A program made the translations under genes and the position numbers. A stretch of 64,000 nt of DNA, from the NCBI RefSeq assembly GCF_003032475.1, contig NZ_CP028369.1:9787972-9851971 (forward strand), written 5' to 3'. Below, in pieces: positions 7,895 to 16,974 of this stretch. This stretch comes from Streptomyces sp. P3 (GTDB lineage: Bacteria; Actinomycetota; Actinomycetes; Streptomycetales; Streptomycetaceae). Under the pieces are notes generated by a model. It saw only the letters and a program-made list of their open reading frames with translations, made no database searches and was not told the DNA's origin. Each line of letters opens with the position of its first letter. Positions within the stretch are counted from its first letter, which is position 1.

Positions 7895-9738
7895 TCAGCA
7901 GCGGGGCCGGGGTCCACCCGGCTGTGCCGGGGGACGCGAGGGGGCGCGGGGCGCCGGTGCGGGCAGATGCGCGCGCAGGAAGATCAGGGAGCGTCGCAGG
8001 ACGGCGACATGAGCGGCCCCGTCGTAGCCGTCGTGGCCGGTGTCGAGCCACATCTGCTCGTGGGCCACTCCCGCAGCGCTCAGGGCATCGAGATAGCTGC
8101 GGATCTGCTCGGGCGGGCACTTGACGTCCTTGTCCGCGCCGACCACGAGCAGAGGCGCCGTCACCTGCGGGGCGAAGGTGAGGGGCGAGCTGCGGGCGTA
8201 ACGGTCCGGCACCTGTTGGGAGTGCCGCCGAACCAGCGCACGTCCAGGGCGCGCAGCGCGGGCGTGGTCAGCCGGTGGGCGGTCACCCAGTCGGCGACGG
8301 GCTTCACCGCGACGCCGGCCTGCCACAGCGCCGGGCGGGTGCCGAGAGCCAGCAGCACCAGATACGCCCCCCAGGAGACCCCCCACAACGCCATGGCGCG
8401 GTCGTCGGCGAGTCCGCGACGGACGAGGTCGGCCCGGACGGCGGCCAGGTCGTCCACCTGCGGGTGACCGACGCCGGCCGCGAGGGCCCGCCGCCAACGG
8501 GGACCGTAGCCGGTCGAACCGCGGTAGTTGACCCGGGCGACTGCATAGCCGGAGGCCACCAGGGAGTGCACCGTGGCGTCGTACGCGTCCCGGTCGTGGT
8601 CCGCGGGCCCGCCGTGCACCAGGAACACCGCAGGCGGTGCCACGGCGCCGGAGCCGGCGTCGGTTTCGGCGCTCGCGTCGGCGGCCCGGTGGCGGGCGGA
8701 CTGCGGCAGGCTGAGCAGGGTGTGGACCGGGCCGTGCGGCGTCGGGGTCCACAGCTCGGTGTGCCGTCCGGGCACGCGGGGCAGGAGACCGGGCGTCGGC
8801 AGGGCGACCCCGTCGGTCGCGTGCGGCACGGGAGGGTGGGCGGTGTCCGTCCACAGATAGTGCAGGGCCCCGGCCGTGCGCGGCGCCGCGTCGAGCAGGG
8901 TGCCCGGGGGAGTGGGGACGACGCGGCGGGTACGGCTGTGCAGGGACACCCGGTGCAGCAGCGAGCGTCCGTGGCGCTCCTGACGCACCAGCACGTCTTC
9001 GGTGTCTGGGTACCAGGTGGCGGTGATCTCCGTGTCGAAGCCGCACCAGGAGTGGGTGACCAGGCCGCGGTGCGGTGTCCACGTGGCCAGCCGGTAGCCG
9101 TCCGCCAGCTCGTGCACCAGCAGCAGTTCGGACCGGCCGGGCCGCGGTGAGAATCCCCGGCACCAGAATCTCCCCGCGGGGCTGCCCGGTTCGGGCAGCT
9201 CGGCGACGACGTGGCCCGTCGGGTCGACCACGGTGACGCTCGCCCCGCCGTCGGACACGATCGCGAGTGCCACCAGGTCGCCCTCCGGTGTGACACCGCC
9301 AAGCCGGCCCTCCCCGGCGATGCCGAGGACCTCGCGGGGGACCCGGCCACGCAGCCCCCACAGCAGTTGCGTGCCGCCGCGGCGGGGTGCGAGCGCCGCG
9401 GCGACCGTCCCGTCGGCCGTGACCGCCAGACCGCGTGGCAGACCTGCCGGGGCCCCCGGCAGGCCGGGCAGCCGGCAGCCCCCGTCGAACGGCTGGAACC
9501 ACCAGTGCCCGCGGCCGTCGGCGTCCTCCTCGAACCACCACACATACGCGTCGGCGTCTACGGCGCAGTGCACCGTGCCCTCGGGCCGGTCGGTGACCTG
9601 CCGGGTGCGTCGCGTGACAGCGTCCCAGGTGAAGACCTCGCACCGGCCGTCGGCGTCGGCCGTCAGCACCATGCGGCGGGCGTCGTGGGGGCACACGTGC
9701 GGCAGGGCGCTGAGGTAGACCTTGAAGGCGTCACCCAC
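7895..9738 (-). pseudogene. S9-family (prolyl-oligopeptidase-like) peptidase with one frameshift
   Basis: From GTG 9738 the frame encodes a beta-propeller N-terminal half, then an alpha/beta hydrolase with VFLVHGGPADHD, RVNYRGSTGYG and the nucleophile elbow WGVSWGAYL. It runs out of frame after RWFGGTPN. Near 8214-8222 one base appears to be missing. The alternative frame continues correctly as QVPDRYARSSPLTFAPQ and carries the catalytic Asp (VVGADKDVKCPPEQ) and His (WLDTGHDGYDG) to the stop at 7895. Total length (about 614 codons) fits an S9C acyl-aminoacyl peptidase. The start overlaps the stop of the MFS gene. In this cluster it could remove the leader peptide. The break is either a sequencing error or recent inactivation. 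Confidence 0.8.
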
Positions 9739-11173
9739 GGCCGTCTCCCGTCCCCGCTGTGGTGTGTGCCGCCGCCGCCCCCGCGCGCAGCACGGCAGGG
9801 GCTCTGAGCTGCGTGTACACGGCCAATGCGGCGAACAGCGCGGTGCACAGCAACGCGGGCGTGCGGAGGTTCCCGGCGGTGACGAGGAACCCGGCGAGCG
9901 CCGGCGCGCTCGCCGCCGCCAGCGCGGAGGCCGAGCCGAGCACACTCGCGGTGCGCGACTGCAGGGCGACGGGTGTGCACGCCACGGCGACGCTGGACAG
10001 GACCACGGTGATCAGCGGCACGAGCAGGGACAACCCGGCGAACGCCGCTCCCCAGCCGATCGCGCCGTGCGCCCACACCAGTGAGGCGCAGGGTATGGGC
10101 AACAGCCAGGCCGCGAGGGTCAGTAGGCGGGCCGCACCGAGGCGTCGCACCACAGGGGCGGCGACCAGTGAACCCACCAGACCGGCAGCTCCGGCCGCGG
10201 CGAGGACCAGGCCGGCGGCAGCGCTTCGCGCGTCGCCGCCCAGGCGGAACAGCGCCGTGTAGAACAGCAGCGTCAGGGCGCCCCCGGCCGTCGACGTCCA
10301 GACCAGCACGAGGCGCAGCACCGGGGAGGCGGCCACCGTGACCACACCGGCTCGCGCGGTGCCCAGCCGGTCGGTCCACGTCGCGCGCCGACCGGTATCC
10401 GCATCCGCATCCGTGCCGGTGCCGGACGGCGCGCGCGGTGGCGGGACGGATACAGGGCCAGGGGCAGGTACCGGGACAGGGGTGTCGAGAGGGGTGCGGA
10501 CGGCTCGTACGCCCAGCGCCACCGCCATGTAGGTGAGGGCGTCGGCCAGGAACGGGACGGGCCGGGCGAGCTGGAAGAGTGCGCCGCCGAGCGCCGGACC
10601 GGCGATGAGCGACACCTGGTCGCCCATCTGCATACCGGCCGCTGCCCGCGGCAGTTCCTCGACGGCGGCCAGGTGGACGAGGGCTCCGCGCGAAGCGGCC
10701 TCGTAGGCTACGGCGCACAACCGCTCCGCCAGGGCCAAGGACACCACGACCCATAACGCGGGGCGGCCCAGACAGGCCAGAGCCAGGGCCCCCGTAGCGA
10801 GGGCTGCGAGCGCCGCCGACCACGTCATCAGGCGTCTTCGCCGTCCCCGGTCCGCCGGGATCGCGAGGAGCGGCCCGAGGACGACCCCGGTGAGCGCGGC
10901 GACGCCGGCCAGCGAGCCCGCGGTGCCGGGACCGTGGCCGAGCTCCAGGAGCAGCAGCGGGAGGACCAGCCCGGAGGCCTGGCTGCCGAGTCCGTCGACC
11001 GCGTTGACCCACCACAGGATCCTGAGGTCCCGGTGCGCCCGGGCGAGCGGACCGACCGGCGGGCCGGGACGTTTCGGGCCGCCCAGCCCCCCGGCGCTGG
11101 GTGAGTGCCCGTCCCGCACAGGTACGGGGCCCCGGGGAGGCCGGCGGATCGGTGACGCGTCGACGTTCCCCAC
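9731..11173 (-). CDS. MFS transporter of the RiPP cluster
   Basis: 480 residues from GTG 11173. After a polar N-terminus of about 50 residues there are about 12 hydrophobic helices. The MFS loop motif AIPADRGRRRRLM lies between helices 2 and 3, and YEAASRGALVHL and GDQVSLIAGPALGG fit the EntS/MFS_3-type exporters. A long hydrophilic loop in the middle (Pro/Ala/Asp-rich) separates the two six-helix halves. Its stop (9731-9733) overlaps the start of the S9 peptidase, so the two are translationally coupled. It is the first gene of the minus-strand cluster and is the likely exporter of the mature peptide. Substrate assignment is by context only. Confidence 0.85.
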   Translation of the reverse strand: MGNVDASPIRRPPRGPVPVRDGHSPSAGGLGGPKRPGPPVGPLARAHRDLRILWWVNAVDGLGSQASGLVLPLLLLELGHGPGTAGSLAGVAALTGVVLGPLLAIPADRGRRRRLMTWSAALAALATGALALACLGRPALWVVVSLALAERLCAVAYEAASRGALVHLAAVEELPRAAAGMQMGDQVSLIAGPALGGALFQLARPVPFLADALTYMAVALGVRAVRTPLDTPVPVPAPGPVSVPPPRAPSGTGTDADADTGRRATWTDRLGTARAGVVTVAASPVLRLVLVWTSTAGGALTLLFYTALFRLGGDARSAAAGLVLAAAGAAGLVGSLVAAPVVRRLGAARLLTLAAWLLPIPCASLVWAHGAIGWGAAFAGLSLLVPLITVVLSSVAVACTPVALQSRTASVLGSASALAAASAPALAGFLVTAGNLRTPALLCTALFAALAVYTQLRAPAVLRAGAAAAHTTAGTGDGRG

Positions 11174-11759
11174 CCCCCGTTATCCCGGGACGCCGCGCTG
11201 AGCGGCCGGCATCCAGGTGGCGAATGTGTGCGAACCGTGAAAGTGAGCGGGAGCCTAACCATTGCTCAGCGTCAACGACAAGTGCCGCACAGTACGCAGT
11301 CGTCGCCTCATACGGAGACATATGGCCGACGACCGACTGTTCACGAACGAGCGTCCGTGCAGGCGCGCCAGGCCGGGCGCAGGGGCGGGCGCTTCACCGG
11401 TGTGCGGAGTTCCGCTTCACATCCGCATATCGGCGGCGGCTCCCTCACGACTGTGCGGCACACCGGGTGGAGTGTGTCCATCGCGCGGCACGTGTCCGTG
11501 TTCTCCGGGCCCGCGCCCCCGCTCGGCCGGCGCCCCCGGTCCGGGCAACGGTTGCGCAGCCGAACGAGGACGCCCGTGGGCGACGCCGACGATGCGCGGC
11601 ACGCTCCGCCGACGGGCCCGCGCGTGCCGCGCCGAGAGCTGCCGCAACCGCGTTTCGTGGGCGAGGTATTGGCCGACAATCCGTTGTGCGGGCGGCCTGC
11701 GCGCTGGTGCCCCTCGGCAGCACGCCGGGACGACGGTGGAAGAGCGGCGGGGCACGCGG
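11174..11759. other. Non-coding interval upstream of the RiPP cluster
   Basis: Apart from the promoter candidate at 11252-11281, I see no gene in this 586-bp interval. A short plus-strand frame from ATG 11322 (MADDRLFTNERP...) has no ribosome site of quality and no recognisable domain. Confidence 0.5.
11252..11281 (-). promoter_or_regulatory. Candidate promoter for the RiPP cluster
   Basis: On the minus strand TTGTCG (11281-11276) and TAGGCT (11257-11252) are separated by 18 bp, an acceptable HrdB-type promoter. It would start about 70 bp upstream of GTG 11173. An alternative is a leaderless start, with GATAAC just upstream of the GTG. Confidence 0.4.
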
Positions 11760-12887
11760 TCAGATGCCGCCCGTGTTCAGCAGTCGGTTGGGAGTGTCGG
11801 AGCGGACGCCGTGCAGGACGCCACGGGTGGCCGTGTGGTCGAGCCAGACGTGGACCTGCTGGGCCGTGGCGTGCGGGTGCGCCGAGAGGTACAGGGCGAT
11901 CACGCCGGTCGCGTGCGGCGCGGCCCAGGACGTCGCGCCGCCGTCCTCCGTCGCCGTGCCGCCGCCGGCCAGGGCGGCGGTCACCTTCTGGCCGGGGGCG
12001 TACAGGTCCACGCACCGTCCGTAGCCCGAACCGTAGGAGCCGCTGTCGCTCCACGCGCGGTCGGCCGGGGTGGAGGCCGCGACGACGATCGTGCCGGGGA
12101 CGCCGGCGGGGGAGTGCTTGCAGGCGTCGTCATGGTAGTTGCCGGCCGACACCACCGTCGGAATGCCCGCGTCGACCATCTTCTTCACCGCGGTCTCCAG
12201 GGCCGCCGACCGGTGGCCGAGGTTGAGCGACATGTTCACCACGGCCGGCTTCTGCGCGTGCGCGGTGACCCACTTGACCGACTTCACCAGCGCCGCCTCG
12301 GCCGCTGCGGGGGAACTTCCGCCGCCCTCGCTCTCGCACACGATGCCCTGGACCCGTACGAGGTCCACCTTGGGGGCCACCCCGTACTTCGCCCCTCCGA
12401 TGACGCCGGCGACGAACGTGCCGTGGCCGACCCCGTCCTCGCCGAAACAGTCGCCGGAGTCCTTCGGGCCCACGAAGTCGGCGCCGAGGCGGGCGCGTCC
12501 GCCGAACTCCTTGTGCGTGATGTCCATTCCGGTGTCGATCACGTACACGTGGACGCCCTTGCCCGTGGCGTTGGTGGTGAGCTTCCCGTTCAGCGGCCGT
12601 GACCGCTGGTCCAGAATGTCCAGGTTCCACGGAACGTGCCGGGTGAGGGACGATGCCGCGCCCTGCGCGTTCGCGGACAGTTTCTCCACGGCGGCGGGCG
12701 ACGCCGGCGTCGAACCGGGCCGCGCTCCGTCTCCGGAGGGCGCCACGGACGCTGCCTCGGCGTGCCCGGGAAGGGCTCCGCCGTTCCCGGACGTGGCGCC
12801 CGCCTTCCCGCCGCCGCAGGCCGAGGTCCCGAGCGCCGTCGCCATGGCCACCACCACGAGACCGGCCTTCGTCATGTTCCGTGCCAC
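11760..12887 (-). CDS. Subtilisin-like serine protease (S8), probable lipoprotein
   Basis: 375 residues. The N-terminus (MTKAGLVVVAMATALGTSAC) looks like a lipobox with TSAC, so the protein is probably membrane-anchored after cleavage before Cys. A Gly/Ser/Pro-rich stretch leads into an S8 domain with all three catalytic motifs: Asp in VYVIDTGMD, His in GHGTFVAGVIGG, Ser in GGATSWAAPHATGV. VVNMSLNLG carries the substrate-binding strand, and the oxyanion Asn lies in VVSAGNYHDD. There is no inhibitor I9 prodomain of usual size before the catalytic domain. It acts outside the membrane on proteins. The gene is monocistronic on the minus strand, downstream of the xylanase. Confidence 0.9.
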   Translation of the reverse strand: MARNMTKAGLVVVAMATALGTSACGGGKAGATSGNGGALPGHAEAASVAPSGDGARPGSTPASPAAVEKLSANAQGAASSLTRHVPWNLDILDQRSRPLNGKLTTNATGKGVHVYVIDTGMDITHKEFGGRARLGADFVGPKDSGDCFGEDGVGHGTFVAGVIGGAKYGVAPKVDLVRVQGIVCESEGGGSSPAAAEAALVKSVKWVTAHAQKPAVVNMSLNLGHRSAALETAVKKMVDAGIPTVVSAGNYHDDACKHSPAGVPGTIVVAASTPADRAWSDSGSYGSGYGRCVDLYAPGQKVTAALAGGGTATEDGGATSWAAPHATGVIALYLSAHPHATAQQVHVWLDHTATRGVLHGVRSDTPNRLLNTGGI

Positions 12888-13059
12888 CGCGTCCCCCAGA
12901 TCCCCGCCTCGTACACAGTCGGCGCAGAAGACGACCAGGAACGGCGCGCGGTTCCCGGGGGGACGCGGGCCCGACTTCCGCGACCCGAGCGGGCACGCCC
13001 TGAGGGGCCGTCACGCCGACGGGGGAACGGGGCCGCGTTCCCTCCGGCGGTGGTCTGCG

Positions 13060-14370
13060 CTACCCGGTGACCAAGGTCGTCACGCTCTGAGCCGGGAGCC
13101 GGACGGTGAAGGCGCCGTTCGCCACCGTGATCCTGTTTTGGGACGCGAGGTTCCTGCTCGCGTCGGTCAACCAGGACGACACGCCGGAGGAGCTGTTGTT
13201 CCGCAGCGTGAACTGTTGACTCACCGCCGAGGTGCCCTTGTTGACGGCGACGATGACCACCCGGGAGCCGCCGCCGGTGTACGCCGAGGTGTAGACGTTC
13301 GGCTGCGGGTTGGGGGTCACGGCGATCCGTACGTGACCCGGACGGACGAACTTGGCGAAGTGCGCCATGCCGGCGCCGCGTCTGCTGATCCGGCCGTCCT
13401 CCCGCATGGGCCCGTAGCCGCGCCGGATGTACCACCACACGTAGGCCTGGAACTCGGCGTCCACCATCGCGCGGTGGATGTGTTCCGCGACGTCGAGCGC
13501 CTGGGGCCACAGGTCGGCCGAGTCGCTGCTGTTGGGGTAGTAGACCTCGGTCATCCAGAGTTCCTTGCCCCCGCCCTTCTGCTTGAAGAGGGGGTAGGGG
13601 AAGTTCGGGAACGACGTGCCGTAGAGGTGTGCCCCGAGAATGTCCAGGTTGGCGAGCGCCGCGGCGTCGTTGAGGAGGGGATCGGAGAAACTCTTCACGT
13701 ACTGGAAGGACTCCGGGGCGATGACCCTGGTGGTGATGGACCCGGCGTTCTCGCGCAGGAACCTGGCCATCTCGCTCGGAGTCCACCACGTCCAGTCGTG
13801 CGCGTAGTCGGGCTCGTTCTGCACGGAGATGGCGTACAGGTTGACTCCGTTGCTCTTCATGAACGCGACGAAGTCGTTCAGGTGCTGTGCATAGGCGCCG
13901 TACATGGAGTAGCGGAGCCGTTTCGCGTCGGTCTGCTGGTCCCGGACGAAGGTTTCGACCATGGTGGCGGGAGGGTTCCACGGCGAGGCGAACACGGTCG
14001 CCCCGAGTTCGGTGGCGCGCTTGGCCGTCGCGACTTCGCGGCTCCAGTTCGCGCGGTCCTCGGAGACCGGGATCCGCAACACGGAGAACCCGAGCTGACC
14101 TTCGCCGTTGCCGAACGCCGTGTCCCTCTGGGCGGCTGTCAGGTCGCCGATCCAGAGTGGGTGGTTCATGCCGCCGAATCCACGGATCGTCTGCCGCGTC
14201 GCCGACGGGTCGACGGTCACCGAAGCCGCTGCCGCGGACGGTGTGCGGGACGCTCCGGAGGCGGGGGCCGCGCCCACGAGGACCGACAGGGCGCTCATCG
14301 TCGCCAGAACGGCGCGGCGGCTGGGTAATTGCGGCTCGGCACTGCCGGAAGCGCGGTGCTGTGACGCCAT
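13060..14370 (-). CDS. GH30 family endoxylanase (glucuronoxylanase-like)
   Basis: 436 residues from ATG 14370, which is preceded by AGGAGG at 5 nt; the longer frame to 14472 is not needed. A Tat-like signal (PSRRAVLATMSALSVLVGAA) directs export. The TIM-barrel has FGGMNHPLWIGDL at the start, FASPWNPPATM, the acid/base Glu in SVQNEPD and the nucleophile Glu in LWMTEVYYPN. The GH30 side beta domain follows, to the end. This matches GH30 subfamily 8 glucuronoxylan-cleaving xylanases by length and motifs, without a carbohydrate-binding module. A strong promoter with a CGAAA-type operator lies upstream at 14576-14649. Confidence 0.85.
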   Translation of the reverse strand: MASQHRASGSAEPQLPSRRAVLATMSALSVLVGAAPASGASRTPSAAAASVTVDPSATRQTIRGFGGMNHPLWIGDLTAAQRDTAFGNGEGQLGFSVLRIPVSEDRANWSREVATAKRATELGATVFASPWNPPATMVETFVRDQQTDAKRLRYSMYGAYAQHLNDFVAFMKSNGVNLYAISVQNEPDYAHDWTWWTPSEMARFLRENAGSITTRVIAPESFQYVKSFSDPLLNDAAALANLDILGAHLYGTSFPNFPYPLFKQKGGGKELWMTEVYYPNSSDSADLWPQALDVAEHIHRAMVDAEFQAYVWWYIRRGYGPMREDGRISRRGAGMAHFAKFVRPGHVRIAVTPNPQPNVYTSAYTGGGSRVVIVAVNKGTSAVSQQFTLRNNSSSGVSSWLTDASRNLASQNRITVANGAFTVRLPAQSVTTLVTG

Positions 14371-14575
14371 GGTTCCTCCTGGACTCGGCCCTGATGTGTG
14401 CCTTCTCGTCCCCGTCGGTGACGTTGCGCCGCCTCGGCACGCTTCGGTGACACGGCGCCGAGACGTCGCCATTCGTACGCTGATCGGGAGTGGCTGCCGG
14501 CGTGGAGCGCGTGCGGCGTCGGTCGAACCTCAGGCGGGGCCCGGAGCTCGACGGGGGTGGCAGCTCCCTTTCCGG

Positions 14576-14586
14576 CGAAAGTTTCG
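14576..14586. promoter_or_regulatory. CGAAA-type palindromic operator of the GH30 gene
   Basis: CGAAAGTTTCG is a perfect palindrome around a central base, flanked by TTCCG and CGGAA, which extend it. It lies about 30-40 bp downstream of the predicted transcription start of the GH30 promoter. CGAAA boxes are known cis elements of Streptomyces xylanase genes. The position fits a repressor site that blocks elongation or initiation until xylan-derived sugars are present. Confidence 0.6.
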
Positions 14587-14620
14587 GAAGGTCGACCGAT
14601 CGTGAAGAGGTGTAGGGAGG

Positions 14621-14649
14621 ACCGTAGGGGCACCCCCGCGCATCGTCAA
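14621..14649 (-). promoter_or_regulatory. Promoter of the GH30 gene
   Basis: On the minus strand TTGACG (14649-14644) and TACGGT (14626-14621) are separated by exactly 17 bp. This is a good vegetative-type promoter driving transcription toward ATG 14370, with a 5' leader of about 240 nt that contains the CGAAA palindrome. Confidence 0.6.
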
Positions 14650-14804
14650 GCCTTGGGGAACCGTTGTCGCGCGACCGGTGGGCAGCCTGGTGCCCGCTCG
14701 CCTCATACGGAGGTTTCGCATCCAGTCGGCGCGTCTACGGCTCCGGCTCGCAAAGGGCCGTGGCTACTGTCCGCCGGGCCGCCGGGCCGCCGGTGCGCGG
14801 GTCA

Positions 14805-15149
14805 TCAGGCGGGCAGCGTCTCCCGTATCGCCCGTGCGGTGGTGGCCGCGTCGTATCCGTCGGCGACGCCCGGGACCAGGACGATGTCGCCCTCGATGTG
14901 CCGTGAACGCAGCGGAGCGATCTCCTGATACGCGGTGGAGCCCCACCACGCCCGTGCCAGGGCGAGCGAGGGGAAGCCGATCACCACGACGGGTCCGGGC
15001 CAGCTGCCCTCCAGTACCTCGTGCTGTGCGCCGTGCACCAGGAAGCGGCCCCCGTACGGTGCGAAGGTGTCCGTGATGCGTTCGACGTACTCGGCGATCT
15101 CCCGGTGGGGGACAGCCTCCTGCAGGTGCGCGATCGCGTATGCGGACAT
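14805..15149 (-). CDS. DUF1330 domain protein
   Basis: 114 residues from ATG 15149, with AGGAGGACGCC directly upstream deciding the start. Its ferredoxin-like alpha/beta dimeric barrel signature is AYAIAHLQE, then FAPYGGRFLVHG, then PGPVVVIGFPSLALARAWW, typical of DUF1330. Family members are small cytoplasmic proteins with no firmly established reaction. The C-terminal tail (DGYDAATTARAIRETLPA) is slightly longer than usual. There is no operon partner; the neighbouring serine hydrolase ends 163 bp upstream on the same strand. Confidence 0.8.
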   Translation of the reverse strand: MSAYAIAHLQEAVPHREIAEYVERITDTFAPYGGRFLVHGAQHEVLEGSWPGPVVVIGFPSLALARAWWGSTAYQEIAPLRSRHIEGDIVLVPGVADGYDAATTARAIRETLPA

Positions 15150-15312
15150 GGCGTCCTCCTGGCTTGTCGGGTCCTTTGTGCCGACGAGCCTGACACCATG
15201 ACGTGCCGTGGTCGATGACCTCTCGGGTAAGTGCACCGGCCGGGCCGCGAACACGGGCCCATGCCGCCGCCCGGGTCCGGTGGCCGCGTCCTCGGACGGG
15301 AGCCGAGCGCGC

Positions 15313-16512
15313 TCAGCGTCCGTCGCGCAGCAGCGCGCAGACGAAGTTCTCCTCGACGGCGCGCAGCCGCTCGAGCCGCGCGGGATCGCCGACCTCGTTG
15401 ATCTGGCTCGTGAGCGAGAACGTCAGTGAGCGGCGGCCGTCGGGTGTGGCGGCGACCAGTTGCGTGTAGCCCGGGAAGTTCCCGGTGTGGCCCAGCACCA
15501 CGCCGCACCGTGTGGTGTACCGGAAGACGGCCAGACCCGCGGCGTTGCGTCCCGGTCCGGCGGGCACGGACGCGCCCGCGATCCAGCGACGCTGCTCTCG
15601 CACGACACGTTCGCCGTAGAGGACGCCCGGGGCGTAGCCGCGGATGAAACGGGTCATGTCGAGCGGAGTCGAGACGATGCCGCCGGATGCCCATGCACCG
15701 GACGCGCTGACCGACTCGCTGACGTCCTCCGCAGCCGCGGGGTCGCTCACGTCGTACCCGTGCAGATAGGGCTCGGGCATGCGGTAGCCCTGCGGGAGAC
15801 CGGTGTCGCGCAGTGCCAGCGGCCGGTGGACCAGTCGCCGCAGGAGCTGTTCGTACGGGGTGGCGGTGACCGCTTCCGCCATCAGGGCGACGGCGATGTT
15901 GTCGGAGTTGGAGTACGCGTACCGGCTGCCCGGGGCGAACAGCAACGGCTCGTCGGCCACGTAGTCGAGCAGGCGGCGGGAGTCGAAGTGGTGGCGCGGA
16001 TCGGCCGCGAGTTCCGCCACGAATTCGGGGGACTGCGAGTAGTCCGGCAGGCCGCTGGTGTGGTGCAGCAACTGCCGCAGCGTCACCCGGCCCCATGCGT
16101 CCGGGAGCTGCGGCAGACGCTTGCGCAAGGTGTCGTCCAGACGCAGTGCGCCACGGTCGACGAGGGACAGTGCCACCGCTCCGCTGAAGGCTTTGGCCGT
16201 GCTCGCGATCCGCATGTGGTCGTTGACGTGCGGCGGGCGGCCCGTCGCGAGGTCGGCGGCGCCGGCCCGGAACACGCGGGTCTGCTTGCCGTCGCGCAGC
16301 ACGGCGATGACGGCGGGGGGACCGCCGGGCTCACTCACGAACCGCTCGATCTGACGCTGGAGTGTGCGGTCGTTCGTCGGCCCGGCAGTGCCGGCGGCGG
16401 TGCCCGAAGTGATCGGTACCAGTACCGCCGGCGCGATGGCCGCGATGACGAGCACGGTCCTTCGACCCGGTCGCAGGAGGTTACGGCGAGGCCGAGTGGG
16501 GCGTGGCGACAT
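15313..16512 (-). CDS. Secreted serine hydrolase (class C beta-lactamase / D-Ala-D-Ala carboxypeptidase fold)
   Basis: 399 residues from ATG 16512, with CAGGAG upstream; the longer frame to 16557 is discarded. A positively charged N-terminus and hydrophobic stretch (TVLVIAAIAPAVLVPI) give export. The three active-site motifs are present: SxxK in RIASTAKAF, YxN in YAYSNSDN and HTG in LGHTGNFPGY. This is the S12 peptidase layout of D-alanyl-D-alanine carboxypeptidases and related esterases. Whether the target is peptidoglycan stem peptides or another ester or amide is not decided by sequence. It is divergent from the JAMM-like gene at 16975. Confidence 0.88.
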   Translation of the reverse strand: MSPRPTRPRRNLLRPGRRTVLVIAAIAPAVLVPITSGTAAGTAGPTNDRTLQRQIERFVSEPGGPPAVIAVLRDGKQTRVFRAGAADLATGRPPHVNDHMRIASTAKAFSGAVALSLVDRGALRLDDTLRKRLPQLPDAWGRVTLRQLLHHTSGLPDYSQSPEFVAELAADPRHHFDSRRLLDYVADEPLLFAPGSRYAYSNSDNIAVALMAEAVTATPYEQLLRRLVHRPLALRDTGLPQGYRMPEPYLHGYDVSDPAAAEDVSESVSASGAWASGGIVSTPLDMTRFIRGYAPGVLYGERVVREQRRWIAGASVPAGPGRNAAGLAVFRYTTRCGVVLGHTGNFPGYTQLVAATPDGRRSLTFSLTSQINEVGDPARLERLRAVEENFVCALLRDGR

Positions 16513-16974
16513 CGAGACTCCTGACGGTGGGCGACGGCATGGCAGCTCAAGCCTCACCGGCCGCGGACCGCGACGCCGACTCCTGTTGCTGCATACAGCC
16601 CAGTGGATCTCCCGCGTCTGCGCCGTGGCACCGGTCTCGCCGGGGTGCCGATCCGCAGAGGCCGCTGCTCACCCGGGGGCGTGCCGGCCGCCTCGCAGGA
16701 CGGAGTCACCTCGGCCACGGAGCCTCACGACCGTCACGTTGAGCCGTCGTCCCGTCGGGCGCTCCTCGTCGACGCCGCAGGGCGCGGCTGTCGCCTCCGG
16801 CGCCGCCCGCCTCCGCTTCACCGTCATGGATCGATCCGTCCGCAAGTCCCCAACCAGCCATAGGGATATCCCCACGATTCCTTTCACGGACGTCCCCGCC
16901 CTGCGAACTCTCCGTAGCATCCCGGCATTCGCTCCTGTCGGCCTCCTCACCCCCACGCTACGGAGACCACACTC
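16513..16974. other. Divergent intergenic region, no gene seen
   Basis: This 462-bp region lies between the divergent serine hydrolase and the JAMM-like gene. A TAGCAT hexamer at 16915-16920 could be a -10 box for the plus-strand operon, but no convincing -35 precedes it. Confidence 0.35.

Noticed and set aside
11322..11510. Short plus-strand frame beginning MADDRLFTNERP
   Set aside because: No ribosome site or domain; it lies in the probable promoter region of the RiPP cluster.
12139..14328. A long plus-strand frame across the subtilisin and GH30 genes
   Set aside because: It spans two unrelated minus-strand genes with catalytic motifs and shows only antisense-type composition.
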